A DNA stretch of 64,000 bases from Ruegeria lacuscaerulensis (GCF_013033355.1 NZ_WQDY01000008.1:1-64000); one strand, 5' to 3'; positions 27,065 through 36,818 are shown, counted from the first letter of the stretch. Notes: generated from the letters alone by a model not told the origin. A program made the numbers and translations.

Positions 27065-27100
27065 GTTGCCATCCAGCTCGTAATCGAGCTGGGTGGCAAC
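27065..27100 (+). terminator. Strong hairpin terminator
   Basis: A 16-bp stem with one mismatch at most (GTTGCCATCCAGCTCG with CGAGCTGGGTGGCAAC) closes a 4-base loop and is followed by TTTGTTTT. It lies 130 bases after the glycine-zipper gene. The remaining 230 bases to the oxidase operon contain no gene. Confidence 0.88.
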
Positions 27101-27332
27101 TTTGTTTTGCGCCTTCGAACGCCCCACGTCCTAGGCGCTGGCGGTTTTAAATTTCAGTCGCCCATCTCGACCCGGGTTTTGTCCAAAACCCAAAAACAAC
27201 CGTCCAGAACCCAAACGAACTTAACCAGACACCACCCCAAATCCGGCTCATCTGAATGACACCGACGAGTTGGCAGCCGAGACGCCCCTGTTCACTGCCG
27301 CACTTTGCAACCCAATGCCAAAGGAAACGGCA

Positions 27333-28715
27333 ATGAACCTATTCGCAAACTTCGACGCAGAGACCCTGGCACGCATCCAGTTTGCCTTTACTGTGTCGTT
27401 TCACATCATCTTCCCGGCCTTTTCCATTGGTTTGGCAAGCTTCTTGGCCGTTCTCAATGGCCTCTGGCTATGGCGCAAGGACAAGGTCTACCTCAACCTT
27501 TTCAACTACTGGAAAAAGATCTTCGCCGTAGGCTTTGCCATGGGCGTCGTGTCCGGCATCGTGATGTCTTACCAGTTCGGCACGAACTGGAGCGTATTCT
27601 CGGACACTGCAGGTCCCGTAATCGGTCCCTTGATGGCCTACGAGGTCATGACGGCCTTCTTTCTCGAGGCTGGGTTCCTCGGCATCATGCTCTTTGGTCG
27701 TGAACGCGTCGGTCCCGGCTTGCACATGATGGCCACGGCGATGGTCGCCCTCGGCACTCTGATTTCGGCTACGTGGATCTTGTCGGTCAATTCCTGGATG
27801 CAGACCCCGGCCGGGTTCGACATCAACGAACTGGGGCAGTTCATTCCCGTCGACTGGTGGTCGATTGTCTTCAATCCGTCTTTTCCCTACCGCCTGACAC
27901 ACATGGTTCTTGCCGCCTATCTCACCACTGCTTTTGTGGTAGCCGGGGTTGCGGCCTGGCACTTGCTACGCCGCAATCGCACAGCTGAGGTCACCCGAAT
28001 GTTTTCGATGGCAATGTGGATGGCCGTTCTGGTCACCCCACTGCAGATCGTTGCCGGCGACCTTCATGGTTTGAACACGCTGGAGCATCAGCCGCAGAAA
28101 GTGATGGCGATGGAAGGTCACTTCGACAGCCATCCCGAAGGTGCACCGCTGATCCTGTTCGGCATTCCAAACGAAGATGAAAAGCGCGTGGATTATGCCA
28201 TCGAAATCCCGAAACTATCATCGCTGATCCTGAAACATGATCCCAACGCGCCGCTTGACGGGCTGGATACTATCCCCGACGACGAAGAACCCCCGGTCGC
28301 GATCGTGTTCTACAGCTTCCGCATCATGCTCGTTATCGGTTTTGCCATGCTGAGCGTCGCCTTGTGGTCGCTTGTTCAGCGAGTACGAGGCCGCCTCAAC
28401 GAAGATCGTTGTTTGCACCGCACATCCGTCCTGTTGGCGCCCAGCGGGTTTGTGGCGGTACTGGCCGGTTGGGTCACCACCGAAGTGGGGCGCCAACCTT
28501 ACACGGTGTATGGGCTGATGCGGACATCGGACTCACTCTCACAAGTGGATGCACCTTCAGTTGCCACGTCTCTAATAGCCTTCATCATCGTATTTTTCGC
28601 CGTTTTCGGAGCAGGCACGTTCTACATGCTGCGCCTTATGGGGAAACCACCTGTCGAAGGTATCCAGAAAAGTCACAAACCCATTGAAATCTCTATTTTG
28701 GCGGAGGCAGCGTAA
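27333..28715 (+). CDS. cydA: bd-type quinol oxidase subunit I, cyanide-insensitive (short Q-loop) type
   Basis: A 460-residue membrane protein with about nine helices. Heme ligands are in FAFTVSFHIIFPAF near 15-24 and in MEGHFDS for heme b595 chemistry. GRQPYTVYGLMRT near 381-393 is the CIO-type signature. The Q-loop is short, as in CioA. It oxidises quinol and reduces oxygen to water without pumping protons. ATG 27333 is chosen because AAAGGAAA precedes it; the longer frame has no homologous N-terminus. It overlaps cydB by one base. Confidence 0.93.
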   Translation: MNLFANFDAETLARIQFAFTVSFHIIFPAFSIGLASFLAVLNGLWLWRKDKVYLNLFNYWKKIFAVGFAMGVVSGIVMSYQFGTNWSVFSDTAGPVIGPLMAYEVMTAFFLEAGFLGIMLFGRERVGPGLHMMATAMVALGTLISATWILSVNSWMQTPAGFDINELGQFIPVDWWSIVFNPSFPYRLTHMVLAAYLTTAFVVAGVAAWHLLRRNRTAEVTRMFSMAMWMAVLVTPLQIVAGDLHGLNTLEHQPQKVMAMEGHFDSHPEGAPLILFGIPNEDEKRVDYAIEIPKLSSLILKHDPNAPLDGLDTIPDDEEPPVAIVFYSFRIMLVIGFAMLSVALWSLVQRVRGRLNEDRCLHRTSVLLAPSGFVAVLAGWVTTEVGRQPYTVYGLMRTSDSLSQVDAPSVATSLIAFIIVFFAVFGAGTFYMLRLMGKPPVEGIQKSHKPIEISILAEAA

Positions 28716-29716
28716 TGCTTGAACTTTCAACAATCTGGGCAGGTATCATTGCCTTTGCTGTTCTGACTTATGTGATCCTAGACGGGTTCGATCTTGGAAT
28801 TGGGATCCTCTTTCCCTTCGCGAAAACCGACAAAGATCGGGATGTCATGATGAACTCTGTCACACCGGTATGGGACGGGAACGAGACTTGGCTGGTTATG
28901 GGCGGCGGAGGTTTGTTCGCCGTTTTCCCGCTGGCCTATTCTGTGGTGATGCCCGCGATCTATTTGCCCGTTATCGTGATGCTTCTCGCGCTTGTCTTCC
29001 GCGGTGTCGCCTTCGAATACCGGTGGCGTACGGTACGCGCGCGTTGGTTTTGGGATGTTGCGTTTCACGGCGGGTCAACCCTAGCCGCCTTCTGCCAAGG
29101 CATCGCGCTTGGCGCGCTGGTCCAGGGTATCCCGGTCGAGGATCGGCTGTATGCAGGCGGACAATGGGACTGGCTGACGCCGTTCTCTATCCTGACGGGT
29201 GTGGCCTTGGTGATAGGTTACGCTTTGCTAGGAGCAACCTGGCTCAACATGAAAACCAAGGGCGAGTTACAGCGGCAGATGCGCTCTTTTGCCCGCCCGC
29301 TAATGCTCATGACGCTTGCGTTGATTGGTCTGGTCAGTCTTTTGACCCCATTCCAAGACCCGATCTATCTGATTAGATGGTTTTCGTGGCCCGGTGTCGT
29401 TTTCTCTGTACTAGTGCCAGCTATCGTTGCTGTTGTTGCTTGGATTCTTGATCGCAGCCTGAGGGAAAAACGAGACTATCAACCCTTCTTCTGCGCTATT
29501 GCCTTGTTTGTCGTCTGCTTCATTGGCATTGGGATCAGCTTCTATCCCTATATGCTACCCCCAAGCCTCACGATTGCGGAAGCCGCAGCGCCAGATAGCA
29601 GTTTGGCATTCGCACTGGTCGGAGCCGTCGTTCTGCTGCCTGCGATCCTAGCCTACACCGCCTACACGTACTGGGTTTTCCGCGGGAAGATCGATCCAGA
29701 GGAGAGCTACCATTGA
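28715..29716 (+). CDS. cydB: bd-type quinol oxidase subunit II
   Basis: A 333-residue membrane protein with eight to nine helices. It starts with the conserved IWAGIIAFAVLTYVILDGFDLGIG and contains NSVTPVWDGNETWLV near 48-62, both typical of CydB/CioB. The start codon shares its first base with the last base of the cydA stop (TAATG). Its stop overlaps the start of the 33-residue subunit. Confidence 0.94.
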   Translation: MLELSTIWAGIIAFAVLTYVILDGFDLGIGILFPFAKTDKDRDVMMNSVTPVWDGNETWLVMGGGGLFAVFPLAYSVVMPAIYLPVIVMLLALVFRGVAFEYRWRTVRARWFWDVAFHGGSTLAAFCQGIALGALVQGIPVEDRLYAGGQWDWLTPFSILTGVALVIGYALLGATWLNMKTKGELQRQMRSFARPLMLMTLALIGLVSLLTPFQDPIYLIRWFSWPGVVFSVLVPAIVAVVAWILDRSLREKRDYQPFFCAIALFVVCFIGIGISFYPYMLPPSLTIAEAAAPDSSLAFALVGAVVLLPAILAYTAYTYWVFRGKIDPEESYH

Positions 29717-29814
29717 AACTGCTAAAGCAAGTTTTTTGGTTCGGCGCGATCTGGTTCGGCAGCGTCTTGTGCCTAACCACTGTCGCTTACGTAATCAGGA
29801 TGTTCATCACTTGA
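29713..29814 (+). CDS. DUF2474-type small subunit of the bd oxidase
   Basis: A 33-residue single-helix protein (KLLKQVFWFGAIWFGSVL, then LTTVAYVIRMFIT). It starts at TTG 29713, inside the cydB stop region (the two genes overlap by 4 bp). Position, length and the W-x4-W and Y-x2-R-x-F features fit the DUF2474 family found at the end of CIO-type operons, analogous to CydX. It was too short for routine calling. Confidence 0.85.
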   Translation: MKLLKQVFWFGAIWFGSVLCLTTVAYVIRMFIT

Positions 29815-29967
29815 AATGGCAAGGATACCAATGTTCGCGCATCGGCATGTTTAGATCACGCAAATATTAGTCCAAGCGCCGAAAGAAACTCCGTTCCGGC
29901 CCACCAGATTCCCAAGAACAAGCGGCTGGCTAGGTCGTCTCAAATTCAACAATTCAAGGGGGCTTTT

Positions 29968-30534
29968 ATGCTTTCTCGTGCAAAACCAATGCCTGTGCAG
30001 TGGGATCAGATTGACCCGGCTCTGCCCATACCAGCTAAAAACAACCACGGTGGCAGCCTTTCGCCTGGCATGTTGCCAAAGCTATTCACAGGACTCGTTT
30101 CTGCAGGGCTTGTGACCTTCGTTCTATTGCCCTTCACCTCGGCCGTCAGCGGGGCGGTCTCGAAAGACCTACCCCCAATTATGGACCTGTTGTTCGTCTT
30201 GTTCTCTGTACTTGTAGTTTTTACTTCCACAGCTGCGATCGTACTGAAAGGGTCAACACTGCGGGCCGTCTTCGGCCGAGGATTGGCTTCTCTCGGCACA
30301 GCGCTTATCATTTCGCCCATAGGGCTCTCGGTCCTATTCGCACTATACCTTCAAGACTGGGTATCGATCGTAGTAGGTACGTCTATCGAACAAGCGGGAA
30401 GAACAGCGATATCCTTGTTTGGTGGCATCTTAGTAGCCAATGCTCTCGCTATGGGATTGGCTTTTGGATGCTTGTCTCTGCTACTTGGGATTAGGCTAAT
30501 ACCAAATCGTCCAAAATCACTCATTTCGCCTTAG
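29968..30534 (+). CDS. Membrane protein of unknown function
   Basis: A 188-residue protein with four hydrophobic segments (LFTGLVSAGLVTFVLLPF, MDLLFVLFSVLVVFTSTAAIV, LGTALIISPIGLSVLFALY and LFGGILVANALAMGLAFGC). GGGGG stands eight bases before the ATG. I recognise no family. The gene follows the oxidase operon by 150 bp and shows no partner. Confidence 0.7.
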   Translation: MLSRAKPMPVQWDQIDPALPIPAKNNHGGSLSPGMLPKLFTGLVSAGLVTFVLLPFTSAVSGAVSKDLPPIMDLLFVLFSVLVVFTSTAAIVLKGSTLRAVFGRGLASLGTALIISPIGLSVLFALYLQDWVSIVVGTSIEQAGRTAISLFGGILVANALAMGLAFGCLSLLLGIRLIPNRPKSLISP

Positions 30535-30539
30535 GCGAG

Positions 30540-30700
30540 TGAATTTCCACTTCGGGCTCAATGCAGTCATTCGGTGTGCAATGTATGAACGACTTCTCTG
30601 CGGACTTTGCCGTCATTGGCCCGCTTTCACCGAAGGACCGCAGACAGCCTAAACCGCACATTCGCAACAAGATTTTGCAATTTCCGAGATGCGGGACATT
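30540..30700. repeat. Dispersed intergenic repeat, copy 5
   Basis: The stretch 30632-30659 matches the segment 4574-4601 at about 24 of 28 positions. Neighbouring blocks such as GGGCTCAATGCAGTCATTCGG and CTGCGGACTTTGCCGTCATT recur at 34355-34430 and 4530-4560. The remaining gap to 30952 has no supported gene. Confidence 0.65.
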
Positions 30701-30952
30701 ACCGACAAAAAAGACAAAACTAAAACTCTGGTTTACGATAGGATAAACCGTTGCTTAGACAGCCAGTTTTTGATTTCAACCTAGTTCAAGCGCTCTTGGG
30801 ATTTTGCGCCACAAACTTAATCTTCAGGGATACTTGACCCGAAGAACTCGAACTTTCGAGTGCCACCCACTGTGATCGGTTTCTCGTTGGCAAAAACACT
30901 GCTATCAAATGAGAACGAATTATCTGTTCCGATCATCTGAATGTGAGAATAA

Positions 30953-32218
30953 ATGCGCTTAGCTCTTTTCATTCTCTTTCCGATTATGTTTGTCGGGTTG
31001 CTTGTTTTTCTGATCTTTGGCTTGAAACCGCCCAACAGTATTAAGCTGGCTGCTGGCATAAGCGGCGGCGGATATTGGCAAGTTGGACAACTCTACAAAG
31101 CAGAACTTGCACGTGACGGCATTCAGGTAATTTTAGTTGAAACCGAGGGGTCTGTTGAGAACATTCAGAAACTTGTTTCTGGCGAAGTGGATGCCGCATT
31201 TGTTCAGGGTGGCCTGGAAATACCTCAGGACGAAAACTTACAGTCTTTGGGCGCCATTTTTCTTGAACCCATGGTGGTGTTCCGCGGAAAGTCTAGTCCA
31301 GTCGGGGCCAATGCAGGAGAATGGGGAGACATTCGCTTAGCTGCAGGAACCAAGGCGTCCGGTACTCGCGCCGCCGCTTTAGCGCTAATTGAGGCCGCCG
31401 AGTTGCAAAATGTCGGCATAAACCTCGTCGACGTCGGGGGCAATGATGCGATAAAGGCGTTATATGCCAACGAAGCGGATGCGGCGTTGTTTGTCGCTCC
31501 ACTCGATGCACCTTACCTTATGGATGCGATTTTTGATCCAGAAATCATTTTCGTCCCTATGGCTTTGGTCGATGCCCTTGCATTGAAACTTTCCGGAGCG
31601 AATTCGGTAACTGTACCGGCGGGATCAATCACACTTGACCCTCCAAGACCACCAGAGGACGTTAAGATCTTAGCATTGCGAGCTTCACTTATCGCCGCAT
31701 CCGATCTGCACCCTGCAGTAACCGATAGGTTAGTGAATGCAGCAAAGAACATTCATAGCGAACCCAGTATTTTGCAAAGTGCGCGCGAGTATCCGAACAC
31801 GGCTTCACCGCCTGTACCACTGAACAAAATTGCCACAGAACTCATAAACTCTGGCCCAAACTTTTTGCATGGCGTCTTGCCATATTGGATCGCAGCACAG
31901 TTTGGCAGCGTGCTGTTATTGCTGTTGCCTTTGTTGTTCTTAGTACCGTTTTTACGGATCGTCCCGTCCAGTTACGTGTGGTTTCAAAAGCGCCGGGTCT
32001 GGCGTTTTTATCAGCGTATCACGGCGCTTGAGGAAGAACTCAGCAAGGCACAGACCTCAACTGAGCTTGAAGAAGTCGCCAAAAATATCGAAGACGTGGA
32101 CACCGCCCTTGCAAATCTGAATCTGCCGCTCGCATACCGCCAGGGAGCATATGATGCACGTTTGCACATAGGCCTAATTCGACAGGAGATTGCGCGTCGT
32201 CAAACTGCAAAAAGTTGA
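30953..32218 (+). CDS. TAXI-family TRAP solute-binding protein with C-terminal membrane and coiled-coil region
   Basis: A 421-residue protein. An N-terminal membrane anchor (about 1-25) precedes a TAXI-type binding domain (about 30-290) with AGISGGGYWQVGQLYKAEL and LAAGTKASGTRAAALALIEAAEL. A second membrane segment lies at about 312-340, followed by a cytoplasmic coiled coil (ITALEEELSKAQTSTELEEVAKN). No TRAP permease is encoded nearby. This build suggests a membrane-held sensor or an orphan transport component rather than a free periplasmic receptor. Confidence 0.82.
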   Translation: MRLALFILFPIMFVGLLVFLIFGLKPPNSIKLAAGISGGGYWQVGQLYKAELARDGIQVILVETEGSVENIQKLVSGEVDAAFVQGGLEIPQDENLQSLGAIFLEPMVVFRGKSSPVGANAGEWGDIRLAAGTKASGTRAAALALIEAAELQNVGINLVDVGGNDAIKALYANEADAALFVAPLDAPYLMDAIFDPEIIFVPMALVDALALKLSGANSVTVPAGSITLDPPRPPEDVKILALRASLIAASDLHPAVTDRLVNAAKNIHSEPSILQSAREYPNTASPPVPLNKIATELINSGPNFLHGVLPYWIAAQFGSVLLLLLPLLFLVPFLRIVPSSYVWFQKRRVWRFYQRITALEEELSKAQTSTELEEVAKNIEDVDTALANLNLPLAYRQGAYDARLHIGLIRQEIARRQTAKS

Positions 32219-32445
32219 TGAAACCTCAACGTTCGCAAGCTTACCACGCTAAAACACCTTTTTAATTTGAGACTTCGATACAGGTGTGTGCTTTAGTTAT
32301 TGCGTGTACGCCGCTTTGGGGTCGCAGCCATCGTTCGCAGAGTTTTATTGAGCGGCTGCTGTGCTGGACGAATAGAGCTCAGATTATGCGTCATAGCTAC
32401 TTGTATTGAGCGTTGTAAACTTTGAGCAAAATATGAGGTTAGGAA

Positions 32446-34323
32446 ATGATCCGTTTAGCATCTATTCTGACTATCGCGCTTGCGGCTGGTGCGCACGCCG
32501 AAGACGTCCCAAGCACTCAACCTGGCGACACAGAGTATTCCCCCTACCCACAACAAAACTTCCCTAATCAGGTCTATTTCGGCGACACTCATTTGCATAC
32601 ATCATACTCTGCCGATGCCGGTATGATCGGCAATGTACTTGGCCCTGATGAAGCATACAGGTTTGCCAAAGGTGAAGTCGTTACATCCAGCACCGGTGTC
32701 GAAGCGAGGTTGCGCCGACCATTGGATTTTCTGGTTGTTGCCGATCACGCCGAGAACCTTGGTCTTGCGCCGCTGCTCTCGGCCAAAGATGCCACGCTGC
32801 TCTCCACGGAGTTTGGCCAGCAACTGAACGCGGCTGTCGAAGCCGGTGATCCCGTCGGCGCATGGTCCATTTGGAGCCAAGCCAAGTCCACTGGCACAGA
32901 CCCATTGGCAGATTATCAGGAGATTTACCAAACAGCGTGGAGCAACATTACCTCTGCCGCTGAGGCACACAATCAACCGGGTTTGTTTACCGCGCTTATC
33001 GGGTTCGAGTGGACCTCAAACCCACAGCGGAACAACCTGCACAGGAATGTCATATTCAACGGTGGCAAAGAGGGCGCTGACAAGATCATCCCGTTCTCGA
33101 ACTTTGATAGCTTCGACCCCGCAGACCTTTGGGCCTGGATGGAACAAGCCGAAGAGACAACAGGCCAAAAGCTGCTTGCGATCCCGCACAATGGCAATTT
33201 ATCCAACGGGTTGATGTTCGACGAAGTGCGCTTGTCCGGCGAACCGTTCGATGTTGAGTATTTCAAACAGCGTGCCAAGTGGGAACCGATTTATGAAATC
33301 ACGCAAATGAAAGGTGACGGCGAAGCACATCCCTTGCTATCACCAGACGATGAATTTGCTGACTTCGAAACGTGGGACAAAGGACAACTTGGACCAGAGC
33401 CCAAGACACCGGGGATGCTTCCACGCGAGTATGCGCGGGCAGCATTGCGGCGGGGGCTTGGATACGAGGCGGAAACAGGGACAAACCCGTTCAAGTTTGG
33501 CGTGATCGGTTCAACCGATGCTCATACATCGCTGTCCACGGTTGGCGAGGACAATTTCTTCGGGAAAGTCGCGGCTGTTGAACCTACTGCTGACCCGATC
33601 CGATTTGAAGAAGTCGTCGGCGGCATTGGTGGTGACGAGAGTGTTGCCCAATATGCATGGCAGACTTCGGCGTCGGGTTTGGCGGCCGTTTGGGCAAGGG
33701 AAAACACCCGCGAGGCCATTTGGGATGCTTTTGCTCGGAAGGAAGTCTATGCGACCACGGGGCCGCTCATGCGTATTCGTGTTTTTGCCGAATTTGAATT
33801 CGACGAAACAGACCTGCCACGTGCGGATTTTGCCGCGTATGGATATGAACATGGCGTCCCGATGGGGGCGGATTTGCCAGCGGATAGTGACGGTCGGTCT
33901 CCGCGCCTTCTCATCCGTGCGCTCCGTGACCCCGATGGGGCTAACCTCGACCGTATTCAGATTGTCAAAGGCTGGCTGAACAGTGACGGCACAACGTCGG
34001 AACGTGTTTATGATGTTGCTTGTGGCGGGCGTGAACTTCTAAACGCGGGGTGTGACGGCCCGGTTGGCAATACGGTGGATGTAGAAAACGCGTCTTGGAC
34101 AAATGACATCGGCCAGGCAATTCTCACCGGATATTGGGAAGACCCGAACTTCGACCCAACGCAAAACGCGTTTTACTATGTCAGAGTGCTGGCAATACCA
34201 ACGCCGCGATGGACGACATACGATGCAAAGGTGTTCGGAACGGAGATCCCAGACGAAGCACCGCACTCGATACAGGAGCGGGCCTACACATCACCAATTT
34301 GGTACACACCCAGGGATGAGTGA
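32446..34323 (+). CDS. DUF3604 family exported protein
   Basis: A 625-residue protein with a signal peptide (LASILTIALAAGAHAE). The N-terminus carries a PHP-like metal motif, YFGDTHLHTSYSADA near 44-58, with VVADHAENLG near 97-106, FEWTS near 188 and GSTDAHTSL near 357-365. This matches the DUF3604 family, whose members are thought to be metal-dependent hydrolases; no substrate is established. It has no tightly spaced neighbour. Confidence 0.85.
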   Translation: MIRLASILTIALAAGAHAEDVPSTQPGDTEYSPYPQQNFPNQVYFGDTHLHTSYSADAGMIGNVLGPDEAYRFAKGEVVTSSTGVEARLRRPLDFLVVADHAENLGLAPLLSAKDATLLSTEFGQQLNAAVEAGDPVGAWSIWSQAKSTGTDPLADYQEIYQTAWSNITSAAEAHNQPGLFTALIGFEWTSNPQRNNLHRNVIFNGGKEGADKIIPFSNFDSFDPADLWAWMEQAEETTGQKLLAIPHNGNLSNGLMFDEVRLSGEPFDVEYFKQRAKWEPIYEITQMKGDGEAHPLLSPDDEFADFETWDKGQLGPEPKTPGMLPREYARAALRRGLGYEAETGTNPFKFGVIGSTDAHTSLSTVGEDNFFGKVAAVEPTADPIRFEEVVGGIGGDESVAQYAWQTSASGLAAVWARENTREAIWDAFARKEVYATTGPLMRIRVFAEFEFDETDLPRADFAAYGYEHGVPMGADLPADSDGRSPRLLIRALRDPDGANLDRIQIVKGWLNSDGTTSERVYDVACGGRELLNAGCDGPVGNTVDVENASWTNDIGQAILTGYWEDPNFDPTQNAFYYVRVLAIPTPRWTTYDAKVFGTEIPDEAPHSIQERAYTSPIWYTPRDE

Positions 34324-34344
34324 TATCAGGTTAAGACTAAAAAA

Positions 34345-34430
34345 TCACTTAGTCTGCTCTGGGCTCACAGCAGTCATTCGGCAATTTCAGATGAAAGACC
34401 GCTCTGCGAACTATCCGATCATTCAGTTTA
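34345..34430. repeat. Dispersed intergenic repeat, copy 6
   Basis: GGGCTCACAGCAGTCATTCGG and GAAAGACCGCTCTGCGAACT follow the same order as in 30550-30615. The rest of the gap to 34624 has no supported gene. Confidence 0.55.
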
Positions 34431-34624
34431 AACGTGTTAAGGCAGAAGAATGGATCAAACCGTAAGATGGACAATTTGCTCGCAGTCACAATGTGTGTTG
34501 CAAGAGCGATCCAGGCTGAACCTGTTCGGGTATACGTAACCATCGAATTGAAGCTTGTTACACGATCCGCAAATAGTGGCCTCAGCAAAGCAGCAGAGCT
34601 TAAGCGCCACTATCAATCCAAACA

Positions 34625-35515
34625 TTACTCCACCGGTGACCAATTAGTGTCTGGATCATAGGCAGTAATTTCAGCAGCAATACTGAGTGTTTCCGGGCCA
34701 AAATCTGCCTCGTAGACTATGCCGTTTTCGCCAACCAGAAAGGAATGGACACCAGTTTCTCCGTAGTCTGCCGGTATTGCCAGCAAGGCATGTCCTGCAA
34801 CGAAGTGATCCCCGACGAAATAAGGGTAGGCACCCCCAGGAGCGTTAGGACCCTGCTCTTGCAGGATTGTGTAATAATAGCCAAGAAACGGCTCGGCTTC
34901 ATAGTCAGCCTGACCGTCACTCCAACCCGAAGCTGCAGCGCGGGCGAGCGCTGCACCGACAAAGCTGTCTTTTCCGGGCCAGAAGAGACCGTTCTGCTCT
35001 TCGGGATCAGAAATGATCGTCTGAGCGAATTCCATAACGCCATTCCCGTTATGGTCCACAAGCCGGAAAGCTGCCTGCAGGTCAACATAGGCCTCAAGCA
35101 ATTCGATCACTTCCAACTCATTCAAGCCTATTTCACGAGCTGAAAGTTCCTCGATACCAGCCTCCAGGTCAAAGCGCCAACCATCAACTTTTCGCAGAAT
35201 TGGGATAGGAAAAGGCCAACCGTCTTCACCCAGAAGAAGTACAACGCCATCGTCCTCAGGCCGGAAACGATACCCCTCGGCATACATGCCAAGCATTTCC
35301 TGCCTTCTTTCTTGATCTTCCGCCGGATCACCCGTTCCAACCAGATCCTCGGCTTCAGGCCCGAAAATTTCGATCAGCTTTCTTTGATCATTAGCCTTCA
35401 ACGCATCAACAAAAGCATCCAGTGCGGTTTGCGGCGTATCAAATCTGGCTCCTTCAGAGAGAGCCGGGCTGGTGGTCGCGGCAAGCAACAAAATTGAAAA
35501 TACTGATCTACGCAT
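34625..35515 (-). CDS. DUF2950 family exported protein
   Basis: A 296-residue protein starting at ATG 35515 with a signal peptide (RRSVFSILLLAATTSPALSEG). It shows the family features FDTPQTALDAFVDALKAND near 22-40 and a C-terminal domain with GYYYTILQEQGPNAPGGAYPYF and HSFLVGENGIVYEADFG. The start codon lies one base past the DUF3300 gene's stop. The two families are regularly adjacent, which points to a joint envelope function that is not yet known. Confidence 0.88.
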   Translation of the reverse strand: MRRSVFSILLLAATTSPALSEGARFDTPQTALDAFVDALKANDQRKLIEIFGPEAEDLVGTGDPAEDQERRQEMLGMYAEGYRFRPEDDGVVLLLGEDGWPFPIPILRKVDGWRFDLEAGIEELSAREIGLNELEVIELLEAYVDLQAAFRLVDHNGNGVMEFAQTIISDPEEQNGLFWPGKDSFVGAALARAAASGWSDGQADYEAEPFLGYYYTILQEQGPNAPGGAYPYFVGDHFVAGHALLAIPADYGETGVHSFLVGENGIVYEADFGPETLSIAAEITAYDPDTNWSPVE

Positions 35516-35516
35516 C

Positions 35517-36818
35517 TTATCGTCTCCGCTTGCCTTTAGCGGCGTGTCCACGCTTGGACGCGCTTTGAGTTCTGCTGCCGGACGCCTTTTTCTTCATCGC
35601 TTGCCCTTTGGATGCCGCGGGCTTGCGCTGCGTCGATGCGGCTTTCTTCGCCTGCGGCTTCTTGGCGGTCTGCGGTCTTTGTGCGACTGGCTTTTTCGCT
35701 GAATCTGGACGTTTGGTACGATCAATGGCCTGTTGCTTTGCAGCGGCCTTGTCCCGATTAGCGTTTCCCCGGTTCGCTAGTGCCCCGCCTGCTACAGCCC
35801 CTGCACCGGCACCGACCGCAGCTGCTGCCGCCCCGCGGTCCCGGCTGATATCTGCAGCACCAGATTCTCGGCTCAACTTTGCACGCAGCTCATCCGTGCG
35901 ACCGTCAGGACGGCTAACCGGCAAGTCGCCGCGGCCACCTTCAGGTCTTTTATGATCCGCTATTTTGTTCCGGGCCTCCTGTTGCCGGTCAGGATCGGGG
36001 TTCCATCCGATATCCGTTCGGTCACCTAAATCTATATCATTGCCGATATTGACGTTGCCATCGACGTCTATGTCGATGTTTGGATTTCTGTAAATAGGAC
36101 CACCGCCCCAGCCACCGCAATTTCGGCACCCCCAGTAGTCATACCAATCATCGTCGTCGTCAAAAATTTCGTCGATCAGGGCAACGGCGCCAAACGTTAG
36201 TAGTGCTGCGCCCACAACATCTCCGGTTGACGGGCCAGTATAAACCGTCTCGGGATTGTATTGTGGGACGTATACCGTTTCGGGTTCTGTCGGTGTAATT
36301 ACTACTGTGTCGTCGTTAGACACTTCGACAGTTTGCTCGGGGCCTGAAACAAGAGCGCCGCTGTCAATTGCCTGATCCCGCATGACCTGCACCGCATCCA
36401 TCACATCATCGGACTGGGCCAACATGGCTGTGCCGACTGTCTCGGTCCAGTCGATATGGGTGGCCATCTGCCCAACAACTTCGGGAAACGCCGTTGCCAA
36501 CACGCTGACAGAAGGATCCCATCCCATTGCTTCGATTTCCGGCTCAAGTTCAACGGGGTCGCGGTCGGCGTTATCCAGCAAATACCGCTCAGCCTTAACA
36601 ATTTCCAATGGCTGGGTGGCCGCGACAAATATCTGTATGAGTAACGTGTCGGGATAAAGAGCAACCGGGGCGACCAATGTCTGCAACTCAGCGTCAGTTA
36701 GCAGGCTGGACGAGGTCGCCGAGGTATCATCTTTTCCCGCCACATCTTCGGACGACTCTTGCGCTAACGCGAAAGTAGATACGCAAACACCGAATGCAAT
36801 TAATAGAAACCTAAACAT
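35517..36818 (-). CDS. DUF3300 family exported protein
   Basis: A 433-residue protein with signal peptide and a DUF3300 domain (about 40-215) including LVAPVALYPDTLLIQIFVAATQPLEIV and a stretch of aspartates with DWYDYWGC. The C-terminal 120 residues are rich in Lys, Ala and Arg (KKPVAQRP, KKAASTQRKPAASK and similar), strongly basic and disordered, suited to bind acidic polymers. The DUF2950 gene follows after one base. Confidence 0.88.
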   Translation of the reverse strand: MFRFLLIAFGVCVSTFALAQESSEDVAGKDDTSATSSSLLTDAELQTLVAPVALYPDTLLIQIFVAATQPLEIVKAERYLLDNADRDPVELEPEIEAMGWDPSVSVLATAFPEVVGQMATHIDWTETVGTAMLAQSDDVMDAVQVMRDQAIDSGALVSGPEQTVEVSNDDTVVITPTEPETVYVPQYNPETVYTGPSTGDVVGAALLTFGAVALIDEIFDDDDDWYDYWGCRNCGGWGGGPIYRNPNIDIDVDGNVNIGNDIDLGDRTDIGWNPDPDRQQEARNKIADHKRPEGGRGDLPVSRPDGRTDELRAKLSRESGAADISRDRGAAAAAVGAGAGAVAGGALANRGNANRDKAAAKQQAIDRTKRPDSAKKPVAQRPQTAKKPQAKKAASTQRKPAASKGQAMKKKASGSRTQSASKRGHAAKGKRRR

